Assembly: GCF_002440635.1 (NCBI RefSeq)
Contig: NZ_DJUW01000002.1
Coordinates: 195,677 to 259,676 of the forward strand
DNA length: 64,000 nucleotides
Reading direction: 5' to 3'
Source: Novosphingobium sp. UBA6272
GTDB lineage: Bacteria > Pseudomonadota > Alphaproteobacteria > Sphingomonadales > Sphingomonadaceae
Shown: piece by piece, positions 26,140 through 34,744 of the stretch
Layout: the number at the start of each line of letters is the position of its first letter
How positions within the stretch are numbered: the stretch's first letter is position 1
Made by a program: the position numbers and the translations under genes
Notes under the pieces: generated by a model
Told to the model about the DNA's origin: nothing
Database searches by the model: none
Seen by the model: the letters and a program-made list of their open reading frames with translations, nothing else

Positions 26140-26874
26140 ATGGACGCCCTGATTATCGCCGCCGGATTTGGCAGCCGTTTGCGGGATATCTCCGATTCCA
26201 AGCCGATGACCCCGATCGCCGGGATTCCGTTGCTTGAGCTGGGGGTACGTCAGGCCAAGGCGGCTGGGATTGAGCGGGTTGTGGTGGTTGCCGGGCACGA
26301 GGCTGACCGGCTCGAAGCCGGGCTGCCCGCGCTGGCGGATCGGGCGGGTATCCCGGTGGTGGCGCAGCGAGTGGAAGACTGGTCCAAGCCCAACGGCTGG
26401 TCGGTGCTGGCCGGGGCCAGCGTGATTCCCGGCAATTACCTGCTGATGATGAGCGACCATATATTCTCGGGCTCGATCCTGACCCGGCTGGCACAGCAGG
26501 GCGGGGCGGACCGCGGCGTAACCCTGGCGGTCGATTTCCGCTGCGATCACCCGCTGATCGATCCGGACGATGCAACCTGGGTCAAGCTGGACCAGCGCGG
26601 CTTCATCCGCGCGATCGGCAAGACCATCCCCGAATATGATGCTGTCGATTGCGGGGCCTTCCTCGCCACGCCCGAACTCGCCGAGGCGATCCGCGCGGCG
26701 ATTGCCGAAGGCAAGGCCGGCAGCCTGTCCGAAGGAATGCAAAGGCTGGCCGACGCAGGCCGCGCCGCGACGATGGATATCGGCGCGGCCTGGTGGCTCG
26801 ATGTCGATGATCCCCGTGCCCACGAACTGGCTGAGGCCCAGGCCCCGGCCGAACTGCCCGAAATCTACGGTTAG
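26140..26874 (+). CDS. CTP:inositol-1-phosphate cytidylyltransferase-type NTP transferase
   Basis: The 244-residue protein is a sugar-nucleotide-type transferase with intact N-terminal motif LIIAAGFGSRLRDISDSKPM and later SWxKPNGWSVLAGA, MMSDHIF and DCGAFLATPEL-type segments. The metal-binding Asp is likely in MMSDHIF. Placed directly after inositol-1-phosphate synthase, it is best read as the IPCT that makes CDP-inositol from CTP. The assignment is by context; mannose-1-phosphate guanylyltransferase-like activity is not excluded. GGAG lies nine bases before the ATG. Confidence 0.82.
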   Translation: MDALIIAAGFGSRLRDISDSKPMTPIAGIPLLELGVRQAKAAGIERVVVVAGHEADRLEAGLPALADRAGIPVVAQRVEDWSKPNGWSVLAGASVIPGNYLLMMSDHIFSGSILTRLAQQGGADRGVTLAVDFRCDHPLIDPDDATWVKLDQRGFIRAIGKTIPEYDAVDCGAFLATPELAEAIRAAIAEGKAGSLSEGMQRLADAGRAATMDIGAAWWLDVDDPRAHELAEAQAPAELPEIYG

Positions 26875-27362
26875 GGGTACTTCATCCGGATTCGCAGCGA
26901 AGCGCCGGGTCCCGACACCACGACGCGGACTTTCTTGAAGCTTGGTGCGCTGAAGAAGATCCGCGGGTTGTTGGAAAAGCCGAAACCTTCCTTCGGAATG
27001 CCAAGACCGTTCTTGTCGACTTTGCCGTTCGCATTCTCGTCATGGTACAGGGCCAGGCCATAAGCCCCCGGCTCCGGCAGAAAAATGCACGCCTGCACCA
27101 TCCCCGCGCGGGCCTTGACCCGGCCATTGGCGAGCGAGCCGCGTGGCTTCAGGAAGACGGCCGGATTATCGGGATAAGGCGCGATAGTGACCACGCCGTT
27201 GCTGTTGCGCAGGCCTTCGATCGTCAGGTTGACCCATGTCGCACTGGGCGCACCGGTGCACCCGGCCGGCGCGCCGCCTTGCGCTCCCGCCGTCTGCGAT
27301 GCCGACAATGTCAGGCCAACCGCCGCCAGCGCCAGCCAGGTCCTAGCCAATCCGAACTTCAT
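26871..27362 (-). CDS. Secreted DUF2141 protein
   Basis: The 163-residue precursor has a signal peptide (ARTWLALAAVGLTLSASQTAGA) and a domain of the DUF2141 family, with LTIEGLRNSNGVVTI, YGLALYHDENANGKVDKN and IPKEGFGFSNN as signature blocks; the DENxNGKxD segment resembles a calcium-binding loop. ATG at 27362 is preferred to the far upstream start. It is convergent with the cytidylyltransferase, sharing four bases. Function unknown. Confidence 0.83.
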   Translation of the reverse strand: MKFGLARTWLALAAVGLTLSASQTAGAQGGAPAGCTGAPSATWVNLTIEGLRNSNGVVTIAPYPDNPAVFLKPRGSLANGRVKARAGMVQACIFLPEPGAYGLALYHDENANGKVDKNGLGIPKEGFGFSNNPRIFFSAPSFKKVRVVVSGPGASLRIRMKYP

Positions 27363-27432
27363 TGCAGGCTTCCTTGCCCCCTGAATTCCCGCGCCTAATG
27401 CGACAAAGTAACACGTTGATGCAAGTATCGAT

Positions 27433-29121
27433 TCACTCGGCCTGAGCCAGCCGCCCGGCATCGAGGCGGATTTCCCGGTCGGCCAGTTCGACAAGTTTGC
27501 CACGGTGGCCAATCACCACCACGGCCAGGCGTTCGCGCAAAGGGCCCAACGCGGCGGCTATCTGCGCCTCGTTGGCGGCATCGAGCGCGCTGGTCGCCTC
27601 GTCGAGGATCAGCAGCGCCGGTTCGCGCAGCAGCGCCCGGGCCAGCATCAGCCTTTGCCGTTCGCCGCCCGAAAGCTGCCGCCCGCCATCGCCGAGCGGG
27701 GTATCGAGGCCCTGCGGCAAGTCGAGCGCAAACCCGGCCGAGGCAGCGGCCAGCGCTTCGACCAGCCGCGCATCGTCGGCCTCCGGCGCGGCCCAGCGCA
27801 GATTGTCGCGCAGCGAGGCCGAAAGCAGCACCGGGTCCTGCTGGACATAGGCCACCCGGCTGCGCCAGGCCTGCCGTGCGGCTCCGCGCAGCACGGTTCC
27901 ATCAACCATGACCGCGCCATCATCAGGCTCAAGCAAGCCGCCGATCAGGTCCGCCAATGTGCTCTTGCCGGCACCCGAATGACCGGTGATCGCGGTGATC
28001 CCCCGCGCCGGTATCGTGGCGGTCACCTGGTCAAGCGCGGCGCCGGCCTCGCCTGAAAAACGGACCGTGGCATCGACCAGCTGGATTGCCTGGTTGAGCA
28101 GTGGTGGGGCAACATCGCCGGCGGGTTGCTCGCGCGCGGCTTCGGCCATGGCGATCAGGTCCAGCGCGTCGCGAACCGCGGGGCGGGCGTGCGAGGCATT
28201 GAGGCCGGCCTGCTGCAGGCCGCCGATCAGCGGCAAGGCACGGGCAAACAGCGCAACCATCGGCAGGACCACCGCGACATCGCTGTGCCAGCGTTCCAGC
28301 GCCAGCCAGACCAGCAGCGCGAGCAAGGCGGCGCCTCCGGCCTGCAGCGCGATCTGGCCGCGTCCAGTATCGCGCAGATAGGCTATCGTCGTCTCACGCA
28401 GGCCGGCAAATTCGCTGACCAGCTCGTCCAGCGCTTTATCCTCGCGGCCCAGACCCTTGATCACCCGCAGCGCGCCCAGCCCTTCGTCGAGGCGGCTGTG
28501 GATCCCGCTGTGGGCGCGGCCCAGCGCGTCGCCCAGCGCCGCCGCGCGCCGCCGCATGCCGTGGAAGGCCGTGAGCACCAGCAGGCCCGATACGATCGCT
28601 CCGGCGGTCAGCAGCGGCGAAATGACCAGGGCTGCCAGCGCAATGCCGCCCAGCGTGATCAGGGTCGACAGCGCCAGAATCGCCTGATTGACGAAGATCC
28701 CGGCCCGGTCGACCCGCGATATAAGCAGGCTGGCAGTATTGGAGCGCTTCATCCCCAGCAGCACCCGCCATTCGCAGTGAAGCAGGGCCTGCCAGGCCCG
28801 GCGGCGCAGGCCGTCGACCACTTCGGTCTCAAAGCGGTGCCCGGCCAGCGCCCGCAGCTGGACGATGACCGCGCGCAGCGTGACCAGGGCGACGAACAGG
28901 ATCAGCAGCGGGCCCAATCTGGTTGGCATGCCCAGCGCGGTCAGGGCCGCGCCGATTCCGCCGGGATCGCCCTGCCCCAGCGAGCCCAGCAGCGGAACCA
29001 GCAGAACCAGCCCCAGTCCCTCGGTCGCAGCGGAAATGGCCATCAGCGCGAGCAGCCAGGCAATCCTGGGATAGTGCTCCGCTGCAAGCAGGCGGGGCGG
29101 GGCTACTGCACGGGCGTTCAT
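27433..29121 (-). CDS. ABC transporter, fused permease and ATPase
   Basis: The 562-residue half-transporter has six predicted membrane helices (residues about 20-300) and a nucleotide-binding domain with Walker A GHSGAGKST, signature LSGGERQR and Walker B LLILDEATSALD followed by an H-loop in VIGHRG. It is of the type I exporter class. Substrates could be lipids, peptides or drugs. It lies near the inositol-lipid genes but on the opposite strand, so functional linkage is uncertain. Its architecture matches lasso exporters too, yet it is 7 kb from that locus. Confidence 0.92.
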   Translation of the reverse strand: MNARAVAPPRLLAAEHYPRIAWLLALMAISAATEGLGLVLLVPLLGSLGQGDPGGIGAALTALGMPTRLGPLLILFVALVTLRAVIVQLRALAGHRFETEVVDGLRRRAWQALLHCEWRVLLGMKRSNTASLLISRVDRAGIFVNQAILALSTLITLGGIALAALVISPLLTAGAIVSGLLVLTAFHGMRRRAAALGDALGRAHSGIHSRLDEGLGALRVIKGLGREDKALDELVSEFAGLRETTIAYLRDTGRGQIALQAGGAALLALLVWLALERWHSDVAVVLPMVALFARALPLIGGLQQAGLNASHARPAVRDALDLIAMAEAAREQPAGDVAPPLLNQAIQLVDATVRFSGEAGAALDQVTATIPARGITAITGHSGAGKSTLADLIGGLLEPDDGAVMVDGTVLRGAARQAWRSRVAYVQQDPVLLSASLRDNLRWAAPEADDARLVEALAAASAGFALDLPQGLDTPLGDGGRQLSGGERQRLMLARALLREPALLILDEATSALDAANEAQIAAALGPLRERLAVVVIGHRGKLVELADREIRLDAGRLAQAE

Positions 29122-29284
29122 CGATTTCAGCCATGCCCGGCCCCTTGACCAAGGTCAATTGCGCCAGAGCGGGGCCGGTTCGCGCCGAGTACCCAAGATA
29201 CTGTGTGGAAAAGCCGTATCTGCGGCTTGTCGCCCCCCAGATGCGGTGGGTAAGCGCCGGGAAAGGAGCCTTTTGCAACAGCTC

Positions 29285-29947
29285 ATGTTGGCACCGCTTA
29301 TCTCGCCCTCGATCCTCTCTGCCGACTTCGCCCGGCTGGGTGAGGAAGTGCGCGCGATCGACGCGGCCGGGGCCGACTGGATCCATGTCGACGTGATGGA
29401 CGGCCACTTCGTCCCCAACATCACGATCGGCCCGATGGTGGTCAAGGCGCTACGCGGGCACACCGCGAAGCCGTTCGACGTGCACCTGATGATCACGCCG
29501 GTCGATCCCTATTTGCAGGCCTTCGCCGATGCCGGGGCCGACATCATCACTTTCCACCCCGAAGCCGGTCCGCATGCCCATCGCACGGTCCAGGCGATCA
29601 AGGCGCTGGGCAAGAAGGCGGGGGTATCGCTCAATCCGGCGACCCCGGCCAAGATGCTCGATTACCTCTACGAGGAAATCGACCTGGTGCTGGTGATGAG
29701 CGTCAATCCCGGGTTCGGCGGGCAGAGCTTCATTTCCAGCCAGCTGCGCAAGATCGAGGCGATCCGCAAGGCGATCGACAAGACTGGTCGCGAAATTCAC
29801 CTTGAGGTCGATGGCGGAGTCGATGCCGTCACCGCACGGCAATGCGTCGATGCCGGTGCCGACGTGCTGGTTGCGGGATCGGCCACCTTCAGGGGCGGGC
29901 CCGATCACTACGCCGCCAATATCGCCGCGCTGAAGGGGGCCGGATGA
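29285..29947 (+). CDS. rpe: Ribulose-phosphate 3-epimerase
   Basis: The 220-residue TIM-barrel enzyme interconverts ribulose-5-phosphate and xylulose-5-phosphate. Catalytic and metal residues lie in ISPSILSADF, WIHVDVMDGHFVPNITIGP, DVHLMI and EVDGGV. ATG at 29285 gives family-normal length. An in-frame TTG at 29273 follows an AAAGGAG motif by four bases and is a plausible true start. The stop is three bases before the heparinase-like gene. Confidence 0.95.
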   Translation: MLAPLISPSILSADFARLGEEVRAIDAAGADWIHVDVMDGHFVPNITIGPMVVKALRGHTAKPFDVHLMITPVDPYLQAFADAGADIITFHPEAGPHAHRTVQAIKALGKKAGVSLNPATPAKMLDYLYEEIDLVLVMSVNPGFGGQSFISSQLRKIEAIRKAIDKTGREIHLEVDGGVDAVTARQCVDAGADVLVAGSATFRGGPDHYAANIAALKGAG

Positions 29948-29950
29948 GCC

Positions 29951-31822
29951 ATGAGCGATGCCGCCCTCACTACCCGCAGCGTGCCGCTGGATGCCGCTTC
30001 GGCCGATGGACCGGCACTCACCTTGGGCGGCTCTGATGAGGCTGGACTGGTGAGCGAGACCGCGCCCGCCCTGCCCTCTGGTGGCGAAGTCGTCGAGCCC
30101 GGTCGGGCGCTGGCCCTGGCCGATTTTGCCCCGCCTGCAATCGGCGCGGGGGAACGGCTGCTGCGGCTGGCCTACCGGCTCGGCATTCCGGGATCGGCGC
30201 TGACCGCGCCCTTCGGCAAGAGCGCCAAGCCGCGCCTGCTGGCCACGGTCACCAATCCGCTCGAAGGCAGCAAGGTTGCCGGAACCGCGCTGCGGGCCGG
30301 GCATTTTCTGGTCCACGGCGCCAAAAGTCCGATCGCCCAGATCGAATTCGCCGGGGCTGCGCGGCTCGCCCCGCCGCTGGAAAAGGTGGTCCACACCTTC
30401 TCGTGGCTGGCCGACCTTGAAGCGAGCGCGCCGCGCGAAGTCGTGGTTCCGGTGGCCGAGCGGATTCTCGGCGCCTGGCTGAGCGCCAATCCCAAGCCAC
30501 CGTCGCGCCCCGGCAAGGGTCCGGCCTGGAACCTGGGAAATGCAGGCACACGTGAGCTCAACTGGCTGGTCCATGCCCCGTTGATCCTTTCTGGCAGCGA
30601 CAAGGCGCAGCGCGCCAGGATCCTCGCCGCGCTGGGCGATACCGCCCGCTGGCTCGACAAGAATGTTGGCCGGGCGGAAGATCTGTTGTCCGAAGTTGCG
30701 GCCTGGTGCGGGATTGTCGCCGCTGGCCTGCTCCTGCCCGAAGGCAAGCCGCGCCGGCTGTTCGGCGAAGCGGGGCTGATCCGGGCGCTGGGCGAATTGG
30801 TCGGCGACGATGGCGGCGCGTTGTCGCGCAGCCCGCTGGCGCAGATGGAAGCGATCGCGCTGCTGGTGAAGCTGCGCGCCTGCTACCAGGCGGTTCGCCG
30901 CGATCCGCCGCAGGCACTGGAAACGATAATCGGCTTGCTGGTCCCGCCGCTGCTGGCGCTGACTCACGGCGATGGCTCGCTGGGATCGTGGCAAGGGGGC
31001 TGGGCGGTTGACGGGGCCGAGGTTTCGGCGCTGATCGCCGCTTCCGGTGTGCGCACCCGCCCGCTTCGTGATGTACGGCAGTGGGGCTATCAGCGGGTGG
31101 TTGCGCAGAAGGGCATCCTCCAGTTTGATGCCGCGCCTCCACCGCTGGCCAAGCACGCCCGCCTGGGCTGCGCTTCGACCTTGGCCTTCGAATTCAGCCA
31201 TGCCGGGCAGCGGCTGGTGGTCAATTGCGGCGGGGCGGGCTGCGCCGGCGGGCTGATGCCGGTTCGGCTGGAGCAAGGCCTGCGCGCCACTGCAGCCCAT
31301 TCGACCCTGGTGCTTGACGATGCCAATTCCACTGCGGTGCTGATCAATGGCCGGATCGGCAGCGGGGTTTCCGAAGTCGAGATCGACCGCCGTACTCTGG
31401 TGGGTGACAAGCTGGCTGGGGCGACCCGGCTTGAAGCCAGCCACAACGGCTATGGCACCCGCTATGGCCTCACGCACCGCCGGATCCTGATCCTGCGCGA
31501 CGATGGCACCGAACTGCGCGGCGAAGACCTGCTGGTTCCGGCTGGGCGCAGGGGCAAGAACGGCAAGGTCGGCTTTGCGATCCGCTTCCACGTCGGCCCG
31601 GGGGTCGAGGTCGGGCTGAGCGAAGATGGCCAGGGCGCAGGGCTGGCGCTGCCGGACGGGTCCTATTGGCAGTTTCGCGCCGGGGGCGGCCAGGTGTCGA
31701 TCGAAGAAAGCATCTGGGCCGATGGCCAGGGCCGCCCGCAACCGATCCAGCAGATCGTCGTATCCGGATTGGTTTCACGCGGCGGAGGGAACTTCGCCTG
31801 GCTGCTGAAGAAGATGGGGTAG
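29951..31822 (+). CDS. Heparinase II/III family protein
   Basis: The 623-residue protein has an N-terminal alpha/alpha-barrel region (NWLVHAPLILS, RWLDKNVGR) and a C-terminal beta-sandwich of the heparinase II/III-like type. The C-terminal half contains FEFSHAGQRLVVNCGG, THRRILILRDDGTELRGED and FHVGPGVEV. In Alphaproteobacteria such genes next to purH or rpe are often annotated as polysaccharide lyase-like. There is no clear signal peptide. It runs between rpe and purH with gaps of 3 and 7 bases, which suggests a single transcript. Real lyase activity is unproven. Confidence 0.85.
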   Translation: MSDAALTTRSVPLDAASADGPALTLGGSDEAGLVSETAPALPSGGEVVEPGRALALADFAPPAIGAGERLLRLAYRLGIPGSALTAPFGKSAKPRLLATVTNPLEGSKVAGTALRAGHFLVHGAKSPIAQIEFAGAARLAPPLEKVVHTFSWLADLEASAPREVVVPVAERILGAWLSANPKPPSRPGKGPAWNLGNAGTRELNWLVHAPLILSGSDKAQRARILAALGDTARWLDKNVGRAEDLLSEVAAWCGIVAAGLLLPEGKPRRLFGEAGLIRALGELVGDDGGALSRSPLAQMEAIALLVKLRACYQAVRRDPPQALETIIGLLVPPLLALTHGDGSLGSWQGGWAVDGAEVSALIAASGVRTRPLRDVRQWGYQRVVAQKGILQFDAAPPPLAKHARLGCASTLAFEFSHAGQRLVVNCGGAGCAGGLMPVRLEQGLRATAAHSTLVLDDANSTAVLINGRIGSGVSEVEIDRRTLVGDKLAGATRLEASHNGYGTRYGLTHRRILILRDDGTELRGEDLLVPAGRRGKNGKVGFAIRFHVGPGVEVGLSEDGQGAGLALPDGSYWQFRAGGGQVSIEESIWADGQGRPQPIQQIVVSGLVSRGGGNFAWLLKKMG

Positions 31823-31829
31823 AATTCCA

Positions 31830-33419
31830 GTGACGAACGTAACGATCCGCCGGGCGCTGCTTTCGGTGTCCGACAAGGCCGGGCTGGTGGAACTGGGCCA
31901 GGCCCTCTCAGCGCGCGGGGTGGAACTGGTCTCGACCGGGGGCACCGCCAAGGCGCTGCGCGATGCGGGCCTCGCGGTGATGGACATTTCCGAACTGACC
32001 GGCTTTCCCGAGATGATGGACGGGCGGGTCAAGACGCTGCACCCCAAGGTCCACGGCGGACTGCTGGCGGTGCGCGATAATCCCGAGCATGCCGCTGCGA
32101 TGGCAAGCCATGAAATCGGCGCGATCGACCTTGTGGTGGTCAACCTCTATCCGTTTGAGGCAACTGTCGCCAAGGGGGCCGGTCGTGACGAGGTGATCGA
32201 GAATATCGACATCGGCGGGCCCAGCATGGTCCGCTCGGCGGCCAAGAACCACGCCTATGTAACGATCGTCACCGATCCCGCCTACTATGCCGGGCTGCTG
32301 GCCGAGCTGGAGGAAACCGGCGGCGCGACCCGCTATGAATTCCGCAAGCTGATGGCTGCCCGCGCCTTTGCCGCGACCGCCGCCTATGACAGCATGATCA
32401 GCCAGTGGTTCGCCTTTGCCGACCAGCAGCAACTGTTCCCCGAAATGCTGGCGATCACCGCTACGCGCAAGGAAGAGCTGCGCTACGGCGAAAACCCGCA
32501 CCAGCGCGCCGCGCTGTACATTCCCAAGGGTCCGCATGGCACCGGGATCGCGCAGGCCCGGCAGCTGCAGGGCAAGGAGCTGTCCTACAACAACTACGCC
32601 GACGCCGACGCCGCGCTGGAGCTGTGCGCCGAATTCCGCGGCCAGGATCCGGCGGTGGTGATCGTCAAGCACGCCAACCCGTGCGGGGTGGCGCAAGGCG
32701 CGAGCCTGCTCGAGGCCTGGAACGGAGCGCTGCAATGCGACGACGTTTCGGCCTTTGGCGGGATCGTCGCGGTCAACGTCCCGCTCGACGGGCCGACCGC
32801 CGAGGCGATCTGCGAGATCTTCACCGAAGTGGTGGTCGCCCCTGATGCCGATGAGGCGGCGATTGCGGCCTTTGCGAAGAAAAAGAACCTGCGGCTGCTG
32901 CTGACCGGCAGCTTGCCCGATCCGCGCCGCGGTGGGCTTGCGGTCAAGCCGATCACCGGCGGGCTGTTGGTGCAGAGCCGCGACAACGGCACGATTACCG
33001 CCGACGACCTCAAGGTCGTGACCCGGCGCGCGCCCAGCGAGCAAGAGCTTAAAGATTGCCTGTTCGCCTGGACCGTCGCGCGCCACGTCAAGAGCAACGC
33101 GATCGTCTATGCGCGCGACGGGATCACCGCCGGGATTGGCGCGGGCCAGATGAACCGCCGCGATTCGTCTCGGATCGCCGCGATGAAGGCGGCCGAAGCG
33201 GCAGAGAAGTTCGGCTGGGCGCAGAGCCGCACCGTCGGCAGCGCGGTTGCCTCGGATGCCTTCTTCCCCTTTGCCGATGGACTGCTGGCCGCTGCCGAGG
33301 CCGGAGCCACGGCCATAATCCAGCCGGGCGGATCGATTCGCGATGACGACGTGATCAAGGCCGCAGACGACGCCGGCCTGGCGATGGTCTTTACCGGGAT
33401 GCGCCACTTCCGGCACTAG
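31830..33419 (+). CDS. purH: Bifunctional AICAR transformylase / IMP cyclohydrolase
   Basis: The 529-residue enzyme catalyses the last two steps of IMP synthesis. The N-terminal MGS-like cyclohydrolase domain begins TIRRALLSVSDKAGLVEL and includes ELVSTGGTAKAL and GRVKTLHPKVHGG. The transformylase domain contains RYGENPHQ and IVKHANPCGVA. The start is GTG at 31830, giving the usual length. It closes the rpe operon. Confidence 0.97.
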   Translation: MTNVTIRRALLSVSDKAGLVELGQALSARGVELVSTGGTAKALRDAGLAVMDISELTGFPEMMDGRVKTLHPKVHGGLLAVRDNPEHAAAMASHEIGAIDLVVVNLYPFEATVAKGAGRDEVIENIDIGGPSMVRSAAKNHAYVTIVTDPAYYAGLLAELEETGGATRYEFRKLMAARAFAATAAYDSMISQWFAFADQQQLFPEMLAITATRKEELRYGENPHQRAALYIPKGPHGTGIAQARQLQGKELSYNNYADADAALELCAEFRGQDPAVVIVKHANPCGVAQGASLLEAWNGALQCDDVSAFGGIVAVNVPLDGPTAEAICEIFTEVVVAPDADEAAIAAFAKKKNLRLLLTGSLPDPRRGGLAVKPITGGLLVQSRDNGTITADDLKVVTRRAPSEQELKDCLFAWTVARHVKSNAIVYARDGITAGIGAGQMNRRDSSRIAAMKAAEAAEKFGWAQSRTVGSAVASDAFFPFADGLLAAAEAGATAIIQPGGSIRDDDVIKAADDAGLAMVFTGMRHFRH

Positions 33420-33549
33420 GCACTCGGTTTGCCGCAGCCCGATTTCACTTCATCGCTCTGTCGGCGAAGTGAACGCGGCATTCACTGGACGGTAACGACC
33501 GAATCTGCACGAGGGCGCCAGCAGAAATACCTAACCGAGTGATTCCTCC

Positions 33550-33732
33550 ATGGGCCTGTTCAAAGCCGATCTTTACCGCTCCTTCGCCGTCGGCTTCGTG
33601 CTGGGTGCGGCGATGTTCGCGGCGGTGATGGGCAGCAAAAGCGACCGGCCGATCGCGGGCCAGGTAATCCCCTCGGCCACAGCGGCCCCCGCCCAACTTG
33701 ATCAGACCCTGCTGGATCCCGCCGCGCGCTAG
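33550..33732 (+). CDS. Small single-span membrane protein
   Basis: A 60-residue protein with one hydrophobic span (FAVGFVLGAAMFAAVMG) followed by a short polar and Pro/Ala-rich tail. The start has a Shine-Dalgarno-like TTCCTCC context only weakly. Similar 60-residue proteins occur after purH in sphingomonads, as far as I recall. The 9-bp inverted repeat CACTCGGTT (33421-33429) and AACCGAGTG (33533-33541) brackets the gap to purH. No function known. Confidence 0.65.
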   Translation: MGLFKADLYRSFAVGFVLGAAMFAAVMGSKSDRPIAGQVIPSATAAPAQLDQTLLDPAAR

Positions 33733-33770
33733 GATTTGCCGTTCGCGCTGCGGACGCCTATATCGCGCCT

Positions 33771-34235
33771 ATGGCAAGCGCACATCACCATCATCATGAG
33801 CCGACCGGGCAGACCCTGGTTGAGGAAGCCGCCAAGGCGCTGGTCGATGCCGGCGAACAATGGACCGGCATGCGCGAGGAAGTGTTCGAGGCGCTCGCCG
33901 CCCGCGCTCGCCCGGCCTCTGCCTATGACATTGCCGAGGACGTATCCAAGTCACGCGGCAAGCGGGTCGCGGCCAATTCGGTCTACCGGATCCTCGACCT
34001 ATTCGTGGCCAGCAACCTGGCTCGCCGGATCGAAAGCGCCAACGCCTATGTCGCCAACCCCCACCCGGGCTGCCGCCATGACTGCATCTTCCTGATCTGC
34101 GATTCCTGCGGCAAGGCTACGCACCTCGACGATGACGGGCTGACCGGCGCACTGGTAGAGGCCGCGCACAAGGCCGGCTTTGATGATATCCGCCCGGTGG
34201 TCGAACTGCGCGGGGTCTGCGCGGATTGTAGCTGA
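33771..34235 (+). CDS. Fur-family zinc uptake regulator (Zur-like)
   Basis: The 154-residue protein is a Fur-superfamily repressor: winged helix at about residues 15-90 (YDIAEDVSKSRGKRVAANSVYRILDLF) and a dimerisation domain with two zinc-type CxxC pairs, CDSCG and the terminal CADC. HPGCRHDCIFLICDSC is close to Zur. It begins MASAHHHHHEP, a run of five natural histidines that could bind metal. Target genes in the window are not evident. Confidence 0.9.
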   Translation: MASAHHHHHEPTGQTLVEEAAKALVDAGEQWTGMREEVFEALAARARPASAYDIAEDVSKSRGKRVAANSVYRILDLFVASNLARRIESANAYVANPHPGCRHDCIFLICDSCGKATHLDDDGLTGALVEAAHKAGFDDIRPVVELRGVCADCS

Positions 34236-34273
34236 TCGGTTTCGCAAGCTGATCGCGGATGCGATCAGCGCAC

Positions 34274-34660
34274 TTAGCCAAATTGCGTCAGGCTGAGGCC
34301 GTTGCCGTCGGGATCGGCGAACCAGGCGATCTTCGCCCCGCCATCGGGCGAGCTCCAGACTCCGTCCGGGTCCTGGCCGAACCCTTCGAACACCTGGAAC
34401 GTCACCCCCTTGGCCTTGAGCCCGGCCATCGCGGCGCGGATATCGGCGACATGCCAGCCGAGCACGGTATGGCCGGTGGCCTTGTGGTCGGGCAGGTCGG
34501 TCAGCCGCATCGGGGTGCGGTTGCCGAGGTCGAAGGTCGCCGCGTGGCTATCCTCGCCCAGCAGGCGCAGGCCCAGCACGTCGCGGTAAAACGGCATGGA
34601 CCGGCTACGGTTCGCCGTCATCACGAATGTCAGCGGGGGCGAATTGGCGGGCAGGGACAT
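34274..34660 (-). CDS. VOC / glyoxalase-like family protein
   Basis: The 128-residue protein has the vicinal oxygen chelate fold: a first beta-alpha-beta module (PFYRDVLGLRLL) and a second with GAKIAWFADPDGNGLSLTQ. The C-terminal DPDGN motif is typical of glyoxalase or bleomycin-resistance-like members. ATG at 34660 follows AAGGAGG by seven bases. It is convergent with the Zur-like gene and divergent from dxs. The substrate is unknown. Confidence 0.88.
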   Translation of the reverse strand: MSLPANSPPLTFVMTANRSRSMPFYRDVLGLRLLGEDSHAATFDLGNRTPMRLTDLPDHKATGHTVLGWHVADIRAAMAGLKAKGVTFQVFEGFGQDPDGVWSSPDGGAKIAWFADPDGNGLSLTQFG

Positions 34661-34744
34661 TGGTCGGCCTCCTTCAGGGGTCCATCGAAACTGCACCATA
34701 CTGTCAATCGACACGAATGAAACCAAGGTGTAAGGGCCGGTCCC

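Noticed and set aside
27433..29121. The ABC exporter as the dedicated lasso exporter (D protein)
   Set aside because: The architecture fits, but it lies 7 kb away, has core-genome GC and is next to other genes. It remains only a candidate.
29450..31741. A 763-codon minus-strand ORF opposite rpe and the heparinase-like gene
   Set aside because: Antisense shadow with low-complexity composition; plus-strand genes carry recognisable motifs.
33421..33541. 9-bp inverted repeat around the purH to small-protein gap
   Set aside because: Arms are 100 bases apart and short; likely chance, noted only in the small-protein entry.
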